The notes beneath the pieces are model-generated. The model was not told the DNA's origin. It saw only the letters and a program-made list of their open reading frames with translations, and ran no database searches. The position numbers and the translations under genes were made by a program. 64,000 nt of DNA from Microbispora catharanthi (lineage in GTDB: Bacteria; Actinomycetota; Actinomycetes; Streptosporangiales; Streptosporangiaceae): the NCBI RefSeq assembly GCF_006334915.2, contig NZ_VDMA02000012.1, forward strand, positions 1 to 64,000, read 5' to 3'. Positions 34,827 to 44,986 of the stretch are shown piece after piece (position 1 is the first letter of the stretch; every line of letters starts with the position of its first letter).

Positions 34827-37391
34827 GTGGCAGGGAATCTGACACGGGACGAGGCTCGGGAGCGTGCTCGGTTGCTCTCCGTCCAGTCCTACCAGGTCGA
34901 ACTCGACCTGACGGAGGGCGAGGAGCGGTTCGAGAGCGTCACGACGGTCCACTTCACGTCGGACCGCGAGGGGGCGGACACGTTCATCGACCTCCACGGC
35001 GCGCACGTGCGGAAGGTCGTGCTCAACGGCAGGGAGCTGGACGTCAGCACCTATGACGCCGAGAAGGGCCGCATCCCGCTGCCGGGGCTGGCCGGGCACA
35101 ACGAGCTGCGCGTGGACGCCGACTGCTCCTACATGCGCACCGGTGAGGGCCTGCACCGCTTCGTCGACCCCGTGGACCAGCAGGTCTACCTGCACAGCCA
35201 GTTCGAGACGGCCGACGCGCACCGGATGTACGCCTGCTTCGACCAGCCGGACCTCAAGGCGACCTTCGAGCTGACCGTCCTCGCCCCCGGCGACTGGGAG
35301 GTGGTGTCCAACGCCGCCCCCGACGCGGCCGAGGCGCTCGAGGAGCACCGCGGGCGGCACGGCACGCTGCAGGCCGCCAAGCGCTGGCACTTCCCGCCGA
35401 CCCCCGTCATGTCGACGTACATCACGGCCCTCATCGCCGGGCCGTACGCGGTCGTGCGGGACGAGCACGACGGGATCCCGCTCGGGATCTACGTGCGGCG
35501 CTCGCTCGCGCAGTACCTCGACCCCGACAACATCTTCGAGGTCACCAAGCAGGGCTTCGACTTCTTCCACCGCGTCTTCGGCCTGCGCTACCCCTTCGGC
35601 AAGTACGACCAGTTGTTCGTGCCGGAGTTCAACGCGGGCGCCATGGAGAACGCGGGCGCGGTGACGTTCCTGGAGGACTACGTCTTCCGCTCGCGCGTGA
35701 CCGACGCGCTCATCGAGCGCCGCGCGGAGACGATCCTGCACGAGATGGCGCACATGTGGTTCGGCGACCTCGTCACCATGCGCTGGTGGGACGACCTGTG
35801 GCTGAACGAGTCGTTCGCCACCTACATGTCCGTGCTGTGCCAGGCCGAGGCCACCCGGTGGGGCCAGGGCGCGTGGACGACGTTCGCCAACGTCGAGAAG
35901 GCCTGGGCCTACCGGCAGGACCAGCTGCCCTCCACCCATCCCATCGCCGCCGACATCCCGGACATGCAGGCCGTCGAGGTCAACTTCGACGGCATCACGT
36001 ACGCCAAGGGCGCCTCGGTGCTCAAGCAGCTCGTCGCGTACGTGGGGCTCGACAACTTCCTCGCCGGGGTGCGCGACTACTTCAACGAGCACGCCTGGAA
36101 GAACACCACCCTGCAGGACCTGCTGTCGGCGCTGGAGCGCACCTCCGGGCGCGAGCTGTCGTCCTGGTCGAAGGAGTGGCTGGAGACCTCGGGCGTCAAC
36201 ACGCTGCGGCCGTCGTTCACCACCGACGACGAGGGCCGGTTCCTGAGCTTCGACGTGCTGCAGGAGGCCACGCAGGAGCACCCGACGCTGCGCTCGCACC
36301 GGGTGGCCATCGGCCTGTACTCCCTGCGCGAGGGCGTGCTGACCAGGACCAAGCGGGTCGAGCTCGACGTCGTCGGCGCGCGCACGGCCGTGCCCGAGCT
36401 GGTCGGCGAGGTCCAGCCCGACCTGGTGCTGGTGAACGACGACGACCTCACCTACGCCAAGATCCGGCTCGACGAGCGGTCGCTGCGCACCCTCGTCGGC
36501 GGCGGGATCACCGCGTTCACCGAGTCGCTGCCCCGCGCGCTGTGCTGGTCGGCCGCCTGGGACATGACGCGGGACGCCGAGATGGCCACCCGCGACTACG
36601 TCAAGCTGGTCGTCTCCGGCATCGACTCGGTGCGCGACATGACCGTCCTGCAGACCGTGCTGCGCCAGGCCCGCCAGGCCGTCCAGCAGTACGCCGACCC
36701 GGCGTGGCGGGCCACCGGCCTGGCCGAGCTGGCCGGCGCGCTGCGCCGCCTCGTCGCGGCGGCCGAGCCGGGCTCGGACCACCAGCTCGCGTACGTCAAC
36801 GCCCTCGCCGCGACCGCCACCTCGTCCGAGGACCTGGCGTTCCTCAAGGGCGTGCTCGACGGCACCGAGGCGCCCGAGGGCCTGGCCGTCGACGCCGACC
36901 TGCGCTGGACGCTCATCCAGGCGCTCGTGTCCGGCGGCGTCCTCGGCGCCGGGGACATCGACGCCGAGCTGGCCAGGGACGCCACGGCGACCGGCGAGCG
37001 CTCGGCCGCCACCAGCCGGGCCTCGATCCCGACCCCGGAGGCCAAGGCCGAGACCTGGGCGACGATCGTGGGAGGGAAGCTGAGCGGCGCGCTGCTGCGC
37101 GCCACGATCCTCGGCTTCGTGGACCCGCACCACCCCGAGCTGCTGGAGCCGTACGCCGACCGGTACTTCGAGGAGGTCGGCCGGGTCTGGAGCGAGTGGA
37201 CCTCCGACATGGCGCAGAACTTCGCCATCGGCTGCTACCCCGCGCTGCTGATCCGTCCGGAGACCGTGGCCCGCACGCAGGACCACATCAGCGCCAAGCA
37301 GCCGCCGCACGCGCTGCGCCGCCTGCTGCTTGAGGGCGCGGACGGCGTCAGCCGGGCGCTGCGCGCCCGGGCCCGGGACGCCTCCGCCTGA
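34827..37391 (+). CDS. pepN: Aminopeptidase N (M1 metallopeptidase)
   Basis: 854 residues, full length for the actinobacterial PepN. The substrate-recognition motif GAMEN is at residues 271-275 and the zinc site HEMAH at 305-309 with the third ligand E328 (WLNESFA). An N-terminal beta-saddle domain (1-190) precedes the catalytic domain, and a long helical ERAP1-like C-terminal domain follows. It removes N-terminal residues from peptides in the cytoplasm, downstream of Clp-type proteolysis. The start is GTG at 34827 with GAGGAG upstream. A strong terminator follows. Confidence 0.95.
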   Translation: MAGNLTRDEARERARLLSVQSYQVELDLTEGEERFESVTTVHFTSDREGADTFIDLHGAHVRKVVLNGRELDVSTYDAEKGRIPLPGLAGHNELRVDADCSYMRTGEGLHRFVDPVDQQVYLHSQFETADAHRMYACFDQPDLKATFELTVLAPGDWEVVSNAAPDAAEALEEHRGRHGTLQAAKRWHFPPTPVMSTYITALIAGPYAVVRDEHDGIPLGIYVRRSLAQYLDPDNIFEVTKQGFDFFHRVFGLRYPFGKYDQLFVPEFNAGAMENAGAVTFLEDYVFRSRVTDALIERRAETILHEMAHMWFGDLVTMRWWDDLWLNESFATYMSVLCQAEATRWGQGAWTTFANVEKAWAYRQDQLPSTHPIAADIPDMQAVEVNFDGITYAKGASVLKQLVAYVGLDNFLAGVRDYFNEHAWKNTTLQDLLSALERTSGRELSSWSKEWLETSGVNTLRPSFTTDDEGRFLSFDVLQEATQEHPTLRSHRVAIGLYSLREGVLTRTKRVELDVVGARTAVPELVGEVQPDLVLVNDDDLTYAKIRLDERSLRTLVGGGITAFTESLPRALCWSAAWDMTRDAEMATRDYVKLVVSGIDSVRDMTVLQTVLRQARQAVQQYADPAWRATGLAELAGALRRLVAAAEPGSDHQLAYVNALAATATSSEDLAFLKGVLDGTEAPEGLAVDADLRWTLIQALVSGGVLGAGDIDAELARDATATGERSAATSRASIPTPEAKAETWATIVGGKLSGALLRATILGFVDPHHPELLEPYADRYFEEVGRVWSEWTSDMAQNFAIGCYPALLIRPETVARTQDHISAKQPPHALRRLLLEGADGVSRALRARARDASA

Positions 37392-37417
37392 TCCGCGTAC
37401 GGCCGCACGATCACGAT

Positions 37418-37452
37418 CCCGAGGGCCCCGGCACACCGCCGGGGCCCTCGGG
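37418..37452 (+). terminator. Terminator after pepN
   Basis: Perfect 15-bp inverted repeat (CCCGAGGGCCCCGGC / GCCGGGGCCCTCGGG) with a 5-nt loop, 26 bp beyond the pepN stop. It is one of the strongest hairpins in the window. Confidence 0.9.
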
Positions 37453-37588
37453 CATGCCAGGGGACAGGCGGCGCGGCGGGAGCGTGAAAGCGGGGCGCAA
37501 GCCCGGTGCAAGGCATCGGGGGTGCCATGGGCGCGCCGGGCCGTTCACAGGGTGAACGGGCCGGGACCACCGTCCGTGCAGAAGGCCC

Positions 37589-38149
37589 GTGATCGCCATG
37601 ATCCCTATGATCGTCGTCCTCGCCGTCGTGGCCGTCCTCGTCGCGGCGCTCGTCTCCGCCTACAACCGCCTCGTACGCGCCCGCAACAACGTCGACAACG
37701 CCTGGGCGCAGATCGACGTGCAGCTCAAGCGCCGCTACGACCTGATCCCCAACCTCGTGGAGACGGTCAAGGGCTACGCCGCCCACGAGCGGGCCACACT
37801 GGAGGCCGTCGTCGCGGCGCGCTCCCAGGCCATCGGCGCCCGGGGCCCCGAGGAGCGGGCGGCGGCCGAGAACATGCTGTCCGGCGCGCTGAAGAGCCTG
37901 TTCGCGGTGGCCGAGGCCTACCCCGACCTCAAGGCGAGCGCCGTCTTCGCCGAGCTCCAGGAGGAGCTGGCCGCCACGGAGAACCGGATCGCCTACTCCC
38001 GGCAGTACTACAACGACGCCGTCCTGACCTACAACAACGCCATCCAGACGGTTCCCGCCAACATCGTGGCCGGCATGACGGGCTTCACCCCCCGCGAGTA
38101 CTTCCGGGCGCCCGGCGAGGAGCGCGGCCCCGTACAGGTCAGGTTCTGA
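37589..38149 (+). CDS. LemA family membrane protein
   Basis: 186 residues. An N-terminal hydrophobic segment (MIVVLAVVAVLVAALVSAYN) is followed by the LemA core: LVRARNNVDNAWAQIDVQLKRRYDLIPNLVETVKGY, with helical coils and the terminal NAIQTVPANIVAG...FTPREYF. Most of the protein is outside the membrane. The biochemical role of LemA is unknown; it is commonly paired with a DUF2207 protein, as here (next gene 2 bp away). The start is GTG at 37589, or ATG at 37598. Confidence 0.92.
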   Translation: MIAMIPMIVVLAVVAVLVAALVSAYNRLVRARNNVDNAWAQIDVQLKRRYDLIPNLVETVKGYAAHERATLEAVVAARSQAIGARGPEERAAAENMLSGALKSLFAVAEAYPDLKASAVFAELQEELAATENRIAYSRQYYNDAVLTYNNAIQTVPANIVAGMTGFTPREYFRAPGEERGPVQVRF

Positions 38150-38151
38150 TC

Positions 38152-39621
38152 ATGGCCTTCTGGATGGCCGCGGCGGCGGCGACCGGCCTGTGGCTGCTGC
38201 TCCTGCTCGCGCTCGCCGTGGCGACGAGGAACCCGGACGTCGAGCCGGGGCCGGCCACCCGGGAGCTCGCCGGGCAGTCCCCCGCGGTGGTCGACCTGAT
38301 CACCGGCGACTGGCGGTTGTGCGACGAGGCGGCCTCCGCCACCCTGCTCGACCTGGCCGCCAGGGGCGTCGTGGCCGTCGAGGAGATCGGCCCCGAGCTG
38401 TCCCTCGTACGGCTGCGCGGAGAGCCGGGCGGCCTGAGGCCGTATGAGCGGCTCGTCTACGACCACGTGCGCGCGCTGGCCGTCGACGGCGTGGTGGCGA
38501 CCGGGGCGCTGGCCGAGGGCTCGCGCGACCTGCGCCGGTGGTGGAAGAGCTTCCGCAAGAAGGTGATCGTCGAGGCGCGGGAGCAGGGTCTGTCCCGGCC
38601 GCGCTGGAGCCGGGCCCACGCGCTGCTCCTCGGCGCGGCGGCGGTCGTCCCCGCCGTGGCGATCGGCATCGCGGTCTCCGCCGACGACGCCCGCGCGAAC
38701 CACGACGGCGGGCCCGGCGCGGCGATCGTGTCCTTCGCCCTGCTCATGGCGTTGATGGGCAGACTGAACGGGGAGCGCGGCACGGCCGAAGGGGCCAGGG
38801 CCGCCGCGCACTGGCTCGGCGTCCGCGAGCACCTGCGGGCGACCGGACGGTTCGCCGAGCAGCCGGCCGCCTCGGTCGCGATCTGGGGCCGCCACCTCGC
38901 GTACGCCGCCGCGCTCGGGCTCGCGCCGCGGTCCGTCGGAAGCCTTCCGGTCAGCACCCCTGCGGACGACAACCGGGCCTGGTCCGACTACGGCGGGATG
39001 TGGCACGTCGTGAACGTCCGCTACCCCTCACGCCTGCTGTGGGGCCGGCCGCCGGGGGCGACGATCCTGCGGGGCCTCGCGGCCGGCTGGTTCGCCGGGT
39101 TCTTCGCCTGGATCCTCCTGGTGGTCGCCACCGCCTTCGGCGTGTGGCCGGACGGGCTGGTCCTGCCCGCCGCCCTCGCCGCAGGCCTGGCGGTCGCCGG
39201 TCTGCCGGTCGTCTACGCGATCGCCGACCTCGGCGGCGCGGCGACCGTCGAGGGCCGGATCGTCCGGCTGCGTCGCTTCCGGGACGGCGGCAAGGCGAAC
39301 GACACCGCCAAGTGGACGTACTGGTGCGCGATCGACGAAGGGGGCTCCCGCGAGGTCAGGGCCATGGGCCTGAGCGAGGAGATGTGGCGCCCCCTGCGGG
39401 AGGGCGACAAGGTGCGGGCCGCGGCGGGGCGCAGACTCGGCTGGATCAGGCGGATCGACGTGATCGAGGGCTCCCGGCTGCGGGCCTCTTACGACGACAC
39501 GGGCGAGCATCTGGTGGACGCCCCGGAGAACCTCGGCGAGGTGCGCGTCCTGCCCGACCACCCCGCGCGTGCGTCCCGAGCCGAGGACGGCAGGGCGGAT
39601 GACTGCCGGCGCCCTGAGTAA
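38152..39621 (+). CDS. DUF2207-type membrane protein, partner of LemA
   Basis: 489 residues. One N-terminal membrane segment, a soluble helical domain with charged residues (about 45-155), two central membrane segments around residues 165-205, two more around 300-355 and a soluble C-terminal tail. The region after the first segment (SPAVVDLITGDWRLCDEAASATLLDLAARG) matches the DUF2207 C-terminal part; the secreted N-terminal beta domain of longer family members is missing. The ATG at 38152 directly follows the LemA stop. Function is unknown, perhaps an envelope complex with LemA. Confidence 0.8.
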   Translation: MAFWMAAAAATGLWLLLLLALAVATRNPDVEPGPATRELAGQSPAVVDLITGDWRLCDEAASATLLDLAARGVVAVEEIGPELSLVRLRGEPGGLRPYERLVYDHVRALAVDGVVATGALAEGSRDLRRWWKSFRKKVIVEAREQGLSRPRWSRAHALLLGAAAVVPAVAIGIAVSADDARANHDGGPGAAIVSFALLMALMGRLNGERGTAEGARAAAHWLGVREHLRATGRFAEQPAASVAIWGRHLAYAAALGLAPRSVGSLPVSTPADDNRAWSDYGGMWHVVNVRYPSRLLWGRPPGATILRGLAAGWFAGFFAWILLVVATAFGVWPDGLVLPAALAAGLAVAGLPVVYAIADLGGAATVEGRIVRLRRFRDGGKANDTAKWTYWCAIDEGGSREVRAMGLSEEMWRPLREGDKVRAAAGRRLGWIRRIDVIEGSRLRASYDDTGEHLVDAPENLGEVRVLPDHPARASRAEDGRADDCRRPE

Positions 39622-39630
39622 GGTCGTCGG

Positions 39631-40602
39631 GTGCACTCAGCCCACGACCTGTTGATCGCCCTGGCCGGGAGGTACTCGTTCGGCGACGTCGGCGCGCTCG
39701 CGCCGGCCGTGCTCGGGGAGGGCGGGCGGGCGGCCCTGGTGGCGTCGGTCTGCGAGTTCGGCCAGCGGCTGCTCACTCTCGACGCGGAGGACTTCCACAC
39801 CGAGATCGACGCCCAGACAGTGCCGGCCGACCTGCGCAGGCGCGCCCGCGCGTGCCACATGCCGCAGACGCCGAGGGAGCAGCCGCGCGGCGCGCTCGAC
39901 TCGCTGCGGCCGGCGTACGCGCTGCTCCTCGAGGTCGTCGAGGCCCGCTGGCGGCGGCGCGAGCTCAGCTCCATGATCGCGGCCGTGCACATCTGCAGCG
40001 AGTATCTCCCGCTGCTCGCCTTCGAGCCCGCGCTCGGCCACGCGGGCGACCCGGTTCGCTGGCCGGAGGGCCTGCGCGCCCCCGGCAGCCGGTTCGGGGT
40101 CATGCCCGACCGGGAGTGCGACCATACGAGGGCGGAGCGGTCGGCGGCCGAGCGGACGCTGCGGGTGGCCGTGGAGCCGCCCGCGGGCTGGCGGGCCTAC
40201 TTCGACCGGCAGCACAGCCAGGTGGCGGGGGCCCTCGCCACCTGCGCGGGCCGGTGCCGCACCCCCTGCCCCGCCCTCGACTGGGTGCCGGACCTCGACG
40301 GCCTGTCCGCCCGTTGCCGGATCGCGCTGGCGTTCGCCGAGACCCCGCTCGTACGGCTGCGCCACGCCGCCCCCGTCGGCCACGGCTTCGGCGTGCCGTC
40401 GCCGGAGGAGGTGCTGGAGGCGTGGGAGCGCAGCCGCGCCGCGCTGGCCAAGCACGAGGCGGCCGCCGCGGTCAGCGCCGACGACGGCTTCCCGCTGCCG
40501 GGGCTTCCCGCCCTGTTCTCCGCCGTCGCGGCGGCGCCGGTGCGGCCGGCCACGCTGCTCGCCGACGTCTCGGCGTACGTCGTCGAACTGCTGCGGGGAT
40601 AG
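39631..40602 (+). CDS. Hypothetical 323-residue protein
   Basis: I do not recognise a family. The protein is soluble, Ala/Arg-rich and mostly helical with several cysteines and histidines (RARACHMPQT, CAGRCRTPCPALDW, ECDHTRAE) that might form a metal site. Codon bias is strong and the start GTG at 39631 is 9 bp after the DUF2207 stop, so it may belong to the lemA operon. It is convergent with the amidase gene, with stops 3 bp apart. Confidence 0.7.
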   Translation: MHSAHDLLIALAGRYSFGDVGALAPAVLGEGGRAALVASVCEFGQRLLTLDAEDFHTEIDAQTVPADLRRRARACHMPQTPREQPRGALDSLRPAYALLLEVVEARWRRRELSSMIAAVHICSEYLPLLAFEPALGHAGDPVRWPEGLRAPGSRFGVMPDRECDHTRAERSAAERTLRVAVEPPAGWRAYFDRQHSQVAGALATCAGRCRTPCPALDWVPDLDGLSARCRIALAFAETPLVRLRHAAPVGHGFGVPSPEEVLEAWERSRAALAKHEAAAAVSADDGFPLPGLPALFSAVAAAPVRPATLLADVSAYVVELLRG

Positions 40603-40605
40603 CCG

Positions 40606-42033
40606 TCACCAGACCGGCGGCCTGCGGTCCCCCCAGAAGCCGCCGACCGACGCCTCCACCTGGGACGACAGCGAGATGAGCGTCCCCTCGTCGCCGTACC
40701 TGCCCGCCAGCATGACGCCGATGGGGAGGCCGTCGGGCGTCCAGTAGAGCGGGAGGTTCACCGCGGGCTGGCCGCTCACGTTGTAGATGGCCGCGAAGGG
40801 GGCGAAGCGCATCATCCGCTCGAACGTCTCCTCGGGCGACTCGACGTCCTCGAACCAGCCCACGGGCACGGGCGGCTGGGTGACGGTCGGCGAGAGCACC
40901 GCGTCGTAGGCGTCGGTCACGAGCAGCGCGAACCGGGTGGCGAGCTGGAGCGTCGACTGCGCCTGGAGGAACTCGGGGGCCGAGATCGCGTGGCCGCGCT
41001 CGCGCAGCCACGCGGTGAGCGGGCGCAGCTTCGGCTCCAGTTCCTCCGTCACGGGGTGCATGCAGGAGAAGCTGAACCACATCTTGACGAACTCGGGCAC
41101 CACGTCCGGGCCGAACGGCGGCGCGATCTCCTCGACCTCGTGGCCGAGCGACTCCAGCACCGCCGAGGCGCTCTCGTACGCCGCCAGCACGTCGGGGTGG
41201 ACCTCCGCGCCGGGCACGGCGGGTGTGGCGAACCTGGCGATCCGCAGGCGGCCCGGGTCCCGGCCGGCGTAGGCCGAGAACGACCCGAGCGCCGGCGCCG
41301 GGGCGTGGTAGAGGTCGCCGGGATTGTTGTGGGCCATGACGTCCAGCAGCGCCGCGGCGTCGGCGACGTTCCTGGCCAGCGGCCCGTTGGTCGACAGCCC
41401 CGCGAGGTCGGGCATGATCGGGGCCGCGGAGATGCGGCCACGGCTGGGCTTGATGCCGTACAGGCCGCAGACGGAGGCGGGGATGCGGATCGAGCCCGCG
41501 CCGTCGCTGCCCTGCGCGGCGGGCGCGAGACCGGCCGCGACGGCGGCCCCCGCTCCCCCGCTCGATCCCCCGGCCGACCGCGTGGTGTCCCACGGCGTGC
41601 GGGTGGGCTCGTGCAGGTAGGTCTCCGTGTAGCAGGGCATGCCGAACTCGGGGGTGCTGGTCTTGCCCAGCATGATCGTGCCGGCGTCCCGAAGGCGCTC
41701 GACCATGCTGTCGTCCGCGGGCGCGACGAACCCCTCGTACGCGGCCGAGCCGAAGTAGACCGGCACGTCCTTGACGAAGTTGAGGTCCTTGATGGGGATC
41801 GGCACGCCCAGCAGCGGGGGCAGGTCCTCCGCGTCGCCGGCGGCGAGCCGGGCCTCCTGTTCGCGGGCCTGGGCCAGGGCCCGGTCGGCGGTCACCGTGA
41901 CGAACGCCCCCAGGCCGGGGTCGAGCCGCTCGATGCGCTCCAGGTAGTGCTCGGTGATCTGGACAGGAGAAAGTTCACCCGTACGTACGGCTGCCGCCTG
42001 CTCAAGGGCGGTAAGATCGTGAATGTGCGCCAC
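40606..42033 (-). CDS. Amidase (amidase signature family)
   Basis: 475 residues. The Ser-cisSer-Lys triad is visible: Lys in [11 protein letters not shown], the cis-Ser in [14 protein letters not shown], and the nucleophile Ser in [14 protein letters not shown]. Members hydrolyse amides such as acetamide, aryl amides or 6-aminohexanoate cyclic dimer; the specificity is unclear. GTG at 42033 is the likely start; a palindromic operator immediately precedes it, and the in-frame extension to 42096 would run through that operator. Regulation by a TetR-type repressor is likely. Confidence 0.9.
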   Translation of the reverse strand: MAHIHDLTALEQAAAVRTGELSPVQITEHYLERIERLDPGLGAFVTVTADRALAQAREQEARLAAGDAEDLPPLLGVPIPIKDLNFVKDVPVYFGSAAYEGFVAPADDSMVERLRDAGTIMLGKTSTPEFGMPCYTETYLHEPTRTPWDTTRSAGGSSGGAGAAVAAGLAPAAQGSDGAGSIRIPASVCGLYGIKPSRGRISAAPIMPDLAGLSTNGPLARNVADAAALLDVMAHNNPGDLYHAPAPALGSFSAYAGRDPGRLRIARFATPAVPGAEVHPDVLAAYESASAVLESLGHEVEEIAPPFGPDVVPEFVKMWFSFSCMHPVTEELEPKLRPLTAWLRERGHAISAPEFLQAQSTLQLATRFALLVTDAYDAVLSPTVTQPPVPVGWFEDVESPEETFERMMRFAPFAAIYNVSGQPAVNLPLYWTPDGLPIGVMLAGRYGDEGTLISLSSQVEASVGGFWGDRRPPVW

Positions 42034-42034
42034 G

Positions 42035-42048
42035 CTACCGAACGGTAG
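42035..42048. promoter_or_regulatory. Palindromic operator at the amidase start
   Basis: Perfect 14-bp palindrome (CTACCGAACGGTAG on the + strand), 1 bp before the amidase GTG. On the minus strand TACCGT within it fits a -10 box 8 nt from the start codon, so a repressor bound here would block a leaderless transcript. The same core appears at 58103-58114. Confidence 0.55.
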
Positions 42049-42168
42049 GTCCTCGGGCGACGGATATCTAGAGAAGATACCCGCACTTCCGCGCAACGAA
42101 TCGGCTCAAGCAGGCCACAAAAGTATGAACCATCCAACACTAGGCAAGCCGCTGACGGCTCAACTACC

Positions 42169-43008
42169 GTGAGTGATGTGGATACCGGTCTAGCGCCAGA
42201 AGACGGTCACGATACGTCACCTATCTGGGTGAGTGACCAATCGTCAGAGCAGGCGGAACGCCCTTCGGCGCCACCTGAGGCGCCGGCGTCTCCCACGTAC
42301 GCTCCAGTCGAGCGCACATCGCTGAGCAGCCTGTGGCAGGACACGCGATACCGCCACCTGCGCCGCCGAGCCGTGATCGCGGTCGCGGCGGGCGTGGTGT
42401 TCGGCGTGCTCTTCGCCAGCTGGCGGCTCGGGCTCACCGCGGCCATCCTCGCGTGCGTCGCCGACGCCGTCTACCGGGCGAGGACGGTCTCCTCCATCCC
42501 CGCGTGGCGGCGCGCCTCCGCGGCGGAGCGTCAGACGGAGGCCCAGCTCAAGAAGCTGGAGCGCAACGGGTACAAGACGCTGCACGCCCGAGCCATCCCC
42601 GGCAGCGAGGCGCAGATCGACCACCTGGTGGTCGGGCCCACCGGCGTGTACGCGGTGGACTCGGAGAAGTGGGACAAGCGGCTGCCCGTAAGGGTCCAGT
42701 CGCACCGCAAGCTCTTCCACGGCCCGTTCAACCAGAAGCCGCGGCTCGACGAGGCCCGGTGGGAGGCGGCGCAGGCCAGCGACCTGATCAGCAAGGCGCT
42801 CGGCCGGGAGATCACCGTGGTGCCGTCCCTGGCCATCTACGGGCCGCCGATCCCGTGGCGCATCCTCAACATCCGTGAGGTGGACGTCTTCTCCGGCGGG
42901 CTGGTGCGCAAGTGGATCACCAAGCGGGAGAGGTCGCTCACCACCGCGGAGATCGACGCGATCTACCGGGCCGCCGAACGCGTGCTGCCCTCGCGGTATC
43001 CCGAGTAG
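42169..43008 (+). CDS. NERD nuclease-like domain membrane protein
   Basis: 279 residues. The N-terminal region of 60 residues is disordered, followed by one or two hydrophobic helices (about 68-100, VIAVAAGVVFGVLFASW), then a NERD domain: AQLKKLERNGYKTLHARAIPGSEAQIDHLVVGPTGVYAVDSEKW. The D and ExK-like residues of restriction-fold nucleases appear as QIDHLV and VDSEKW. NERD proteins are predicted nucleases linked to DNA or RNA processing, without a defined role. The start is GTG at 42169. It is divergent from the amidase. Confidence 0.82.
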   Translation: MSDVDTGLAPEDGHDTSPIWVSDQSSEQAERPSAPPEAPASPTYAPVERTSLSSLWQDTRYRHLRRRAVIAVAAGVVFGVLFASWRLGLTAAILACVADAVYRARTVSSIPAWRRASAAERQTEAQLKKLERNGYKTLHARAIPGSEAQIDHLVVGPTGVYAVDSEKWDKRLPVRVQSHRKLFHGPFNQKPRLDEARWEAAQASDLISKALGREITVVPSLAIYGPPIPWRILNIREVDVFSGGLVRKWITKRERSLTTAEIDAIYRAAERVLPSRYPE

Positions 43009-43099
43009 ACACGTCCCGACTCGTGGACAGCGGGTCTCGGCAGCCGGGCACTGGCCGTACCATTTGAAGACTCAGTAGTCTCCGGATGGGGGTCCCTCG

Positions 43100-44938
43100 A
43101 TGCCCGCTCTCAGGTCCCGCACTGTCACTCACGGCAGGAACATGGCCGGCGCCCGCGCGCTGCTCAGGGCCACGGGCGTAGCGGGGAGCGACCTCGGCAA
43201 GCCGATCGTCGCGGTGGCCAACAGCTTCACGCAGTTCGTGCCCGGCCACGTGCACCTGCGCGAGGTCGCCGAGGTGGTGGCCGGCGCGGTCCGCGAGGCG
43301 GGGGCCATCCCGCGCGAGTTCAACACGATCGCCGTGGACGACGGCATCGCGATGGGCCACGGCGGCATGCTCTACTCGCTGCCGTCCCGCGAGCTGATCG
43401 CCGACGCGGTCGAGTACATGGTCAACGCCCACTGCGCCGACGCGCTGGTCTGCGTCTCCAACTGCGACAAGATCACGCCCGGGATGCTGCTCGCCGCCTT
43501 CCGGCTCAACATTCCCACGATCTTCGTGTCCGGCGGCCCGATGGAGGCCGGCAAGATCCCCGGCCGCAAGCTCGACCTGATCGACCCGATGATCGCCTCC
43601 GCCGACGCGAGCGTGTCGGACGCCGACCTCCTGGAGATGGAGGAGAACGCCTGCCCGACCTGCGGGTCCTGCAGCGGCATGTTCACCGCCAACTCCATGA
43701 ACTGCCTCGCCGAGGCGATCGGCCTGGCCCTGCCCGGCAACGGCACCACGCTGGCCACCCACAAGGCCCGCAAGACCCTGTTCGAGAACGCGGGACGGCA
43801 GATCGTCGACCTCGCCCGGCGCTACTACGAGGACGACGACGAGTCGGTCCTGCCGAGGAGCATCGCCACCCGCGAGGCGTTCGAGAACGCGATGGCCCTC
43901 GACGTCGCCATGGGCGGATCGACCAACACGATCCTCCACATCCTGGCCGCCGCCCGTGAGGCGGGCGTCGACTTCGGGCTCAAGGAGATCAACGAGCTGT
44001 CGCTGCGGGTGCCGTGCCTGTGCAAGGTCGCCCCCGCGACGATGAAGTACCACGTCGAGGACGTGCACCGGGCGGGTGGCATCCCCGGCATCCTCGGCGA
44101 GCTGGACCGGGCCGGCCTGCTCCACCGCGACCTGCCGACCGTGTCCTCCTCCTCCATGGCCGAGTACATCGCCAAGTGGGACCCGAAGTCTCCGGAGGTC
44201 ACCGAGGAGGCCCTGGAGCTGTGGCACGCGGCGCCCGGCAACGTGCGGACCGTCAAGGCCTACTCCCAGGACGCCCGCTGGGAGTCGCTCGACCTCGACC
44301 GCGCCGAGGGCTGCATCCGCGACCTCGACCACGCGTACACCAAGGACGGCGGCCTCGCCGTGCTGTACGGGAACATCGCGCAGGACGGTTGCGTGGTCAA
44401 GACCGCCGGCGTGGACGAGTCGATCTGGCGCTTCTCGGGCCCGGCGGTCGTGTTCGAGTCGCAGGAGGAGGCCTCCGAGGGCATCCTCGGCGGCAAGGTC
44501 AAGGCCGGCGACGTGGTCGTCATCCGCTACGAGGGCCCCAAGGGCGGCCCGGGCATGCAGGAGATGCTCTACCCGACGAGCTTCCTCAAGGGCAAGGGCC
44601 TGGGCAAGGCGTGCGCGCTGATCACCGACGGCCGCTTCTCGGGCGGCACGTCGGGCCTGTCCATCGGCCACGCCTCCCCGGAGGCCGCCGAGGGCGGCAC
44701 GATGGCCCTGATCGAGGACGGCGACATCATCGAGATCGACATCCCGGGCCGCTCGATCGAGCTCAAGGTGGCCGAGGACGTGCTGGCCGCCCGCCGCGAG
44801 CGGCTGCTGGCCGACCTCGGCGGCTACCGGCCACGCGACCGGCAGCGCCCGGTGTCGGCCGCCCTGCAGGCGTACGCCGCGCTGACCACCTCGGCCTCGA
44901 CCGGCGCGTCCCGCGACCTGTCCCAGCTCTCCCGGTAG
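43100..44938 (+). CDS. ilvD: Dihydroxy-acid dehydratase
   Basis: 612 residues, the E. coli-type [4Fe-4S] enzyme that makes the keto acids in isoleucine and valine synthesis. Cluster cysteines lie in [11 protein letters not shown] (C122) and [12 protein letters not shown] (184-190); [14 protein letters not shown] near the C-terminus carries the catalytic serine region. The N-terminal [15 protein letters not shown] is diagnostic. No other ilv or leu gene is adjacent. The start is ATG at 43100 after a G-rich stretch; a terminator follows. Confidence 0.97.
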   Translation: MPALRSRTVTHGRNMAGARALLRATGVAGSDLGKPIVAVANSFTQFVPGHVHLREVAEVVAGAVREAGAIPREFNTIAVDDGIAMGHGGMLYSLPSRELIADAVEYMVNAHCADALVCVSNCDKITPGMLLAAFRLNIPTIFVSGGPMEAGKIPGRKLDLIDPMIASADASVSDADLLEMEENACPTCGSCSGMFTANSMNCLAEAIGLALPGNGTTLATHKARKTLFENAGRQIVDLARRYYEDDDESVLPRSIATREAFENAMALDVAMGGSTNTILHILAAAREAGVDFGLKEINELSLRVPCLCKVAPATMKYHVEDVHRAGGIPGILGELDRAGLLHRDLPTVSSSSMAEYIAKWDPKSPEVTEEALELWHAAPGNVRTVKAYSQDARWESLDLDRAEGCIRDLDHAYTKDGGLAVLYGNIAQDGCVVKTAGVDESIWRFSGPAVVFESQEEASEGILGGKVKAGDVVVIRYEGPKGGPGMQEMLYPTSFLKGKGLGKACALITDGRFSGGTSGLSIGHASPEAAEGGTMALIEDGDIIEIDIPGRSIELKVAEDVLAARRERLLADLGGYRPRDRQRPVSAALQAYAALTTSASTGASRDLSQLSR

Positions 44939-44945
44939 GTCGTGT

Positions 44946-44971
44946 GGGGCCGCCTCGCCGGAGGCGGCCCC
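44946..44971 (+). terminator. Terminator after ilvD
   Basis: Perfect 10-bp stem GGGGCCGCCT / AGGCGGCCCC with a 6-nt loop, 7 bp after the ilvD stop. Because the next gene converges, it may act on both strands. Confidence 0.85.
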
Positions 44972-44986
44972 ATGTGTTCATCCCGG

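Noticed and set aside
34521-37511. 996-codon frame on the minus strand opposite pepN
   Set aside because: It covers pepN and its flanks, has biased low-complexity composition and no recognisable motif; pepN has all M1 peptidase motifs.
37330-38151. Extended start of the DUF2207 gene through the whole lemA gene
   Set aside because: The frame is open, but that part is the out-of-frame translation of lemA; the ATG at 38152 right after the lemA stop begins with a normal membrane helix.
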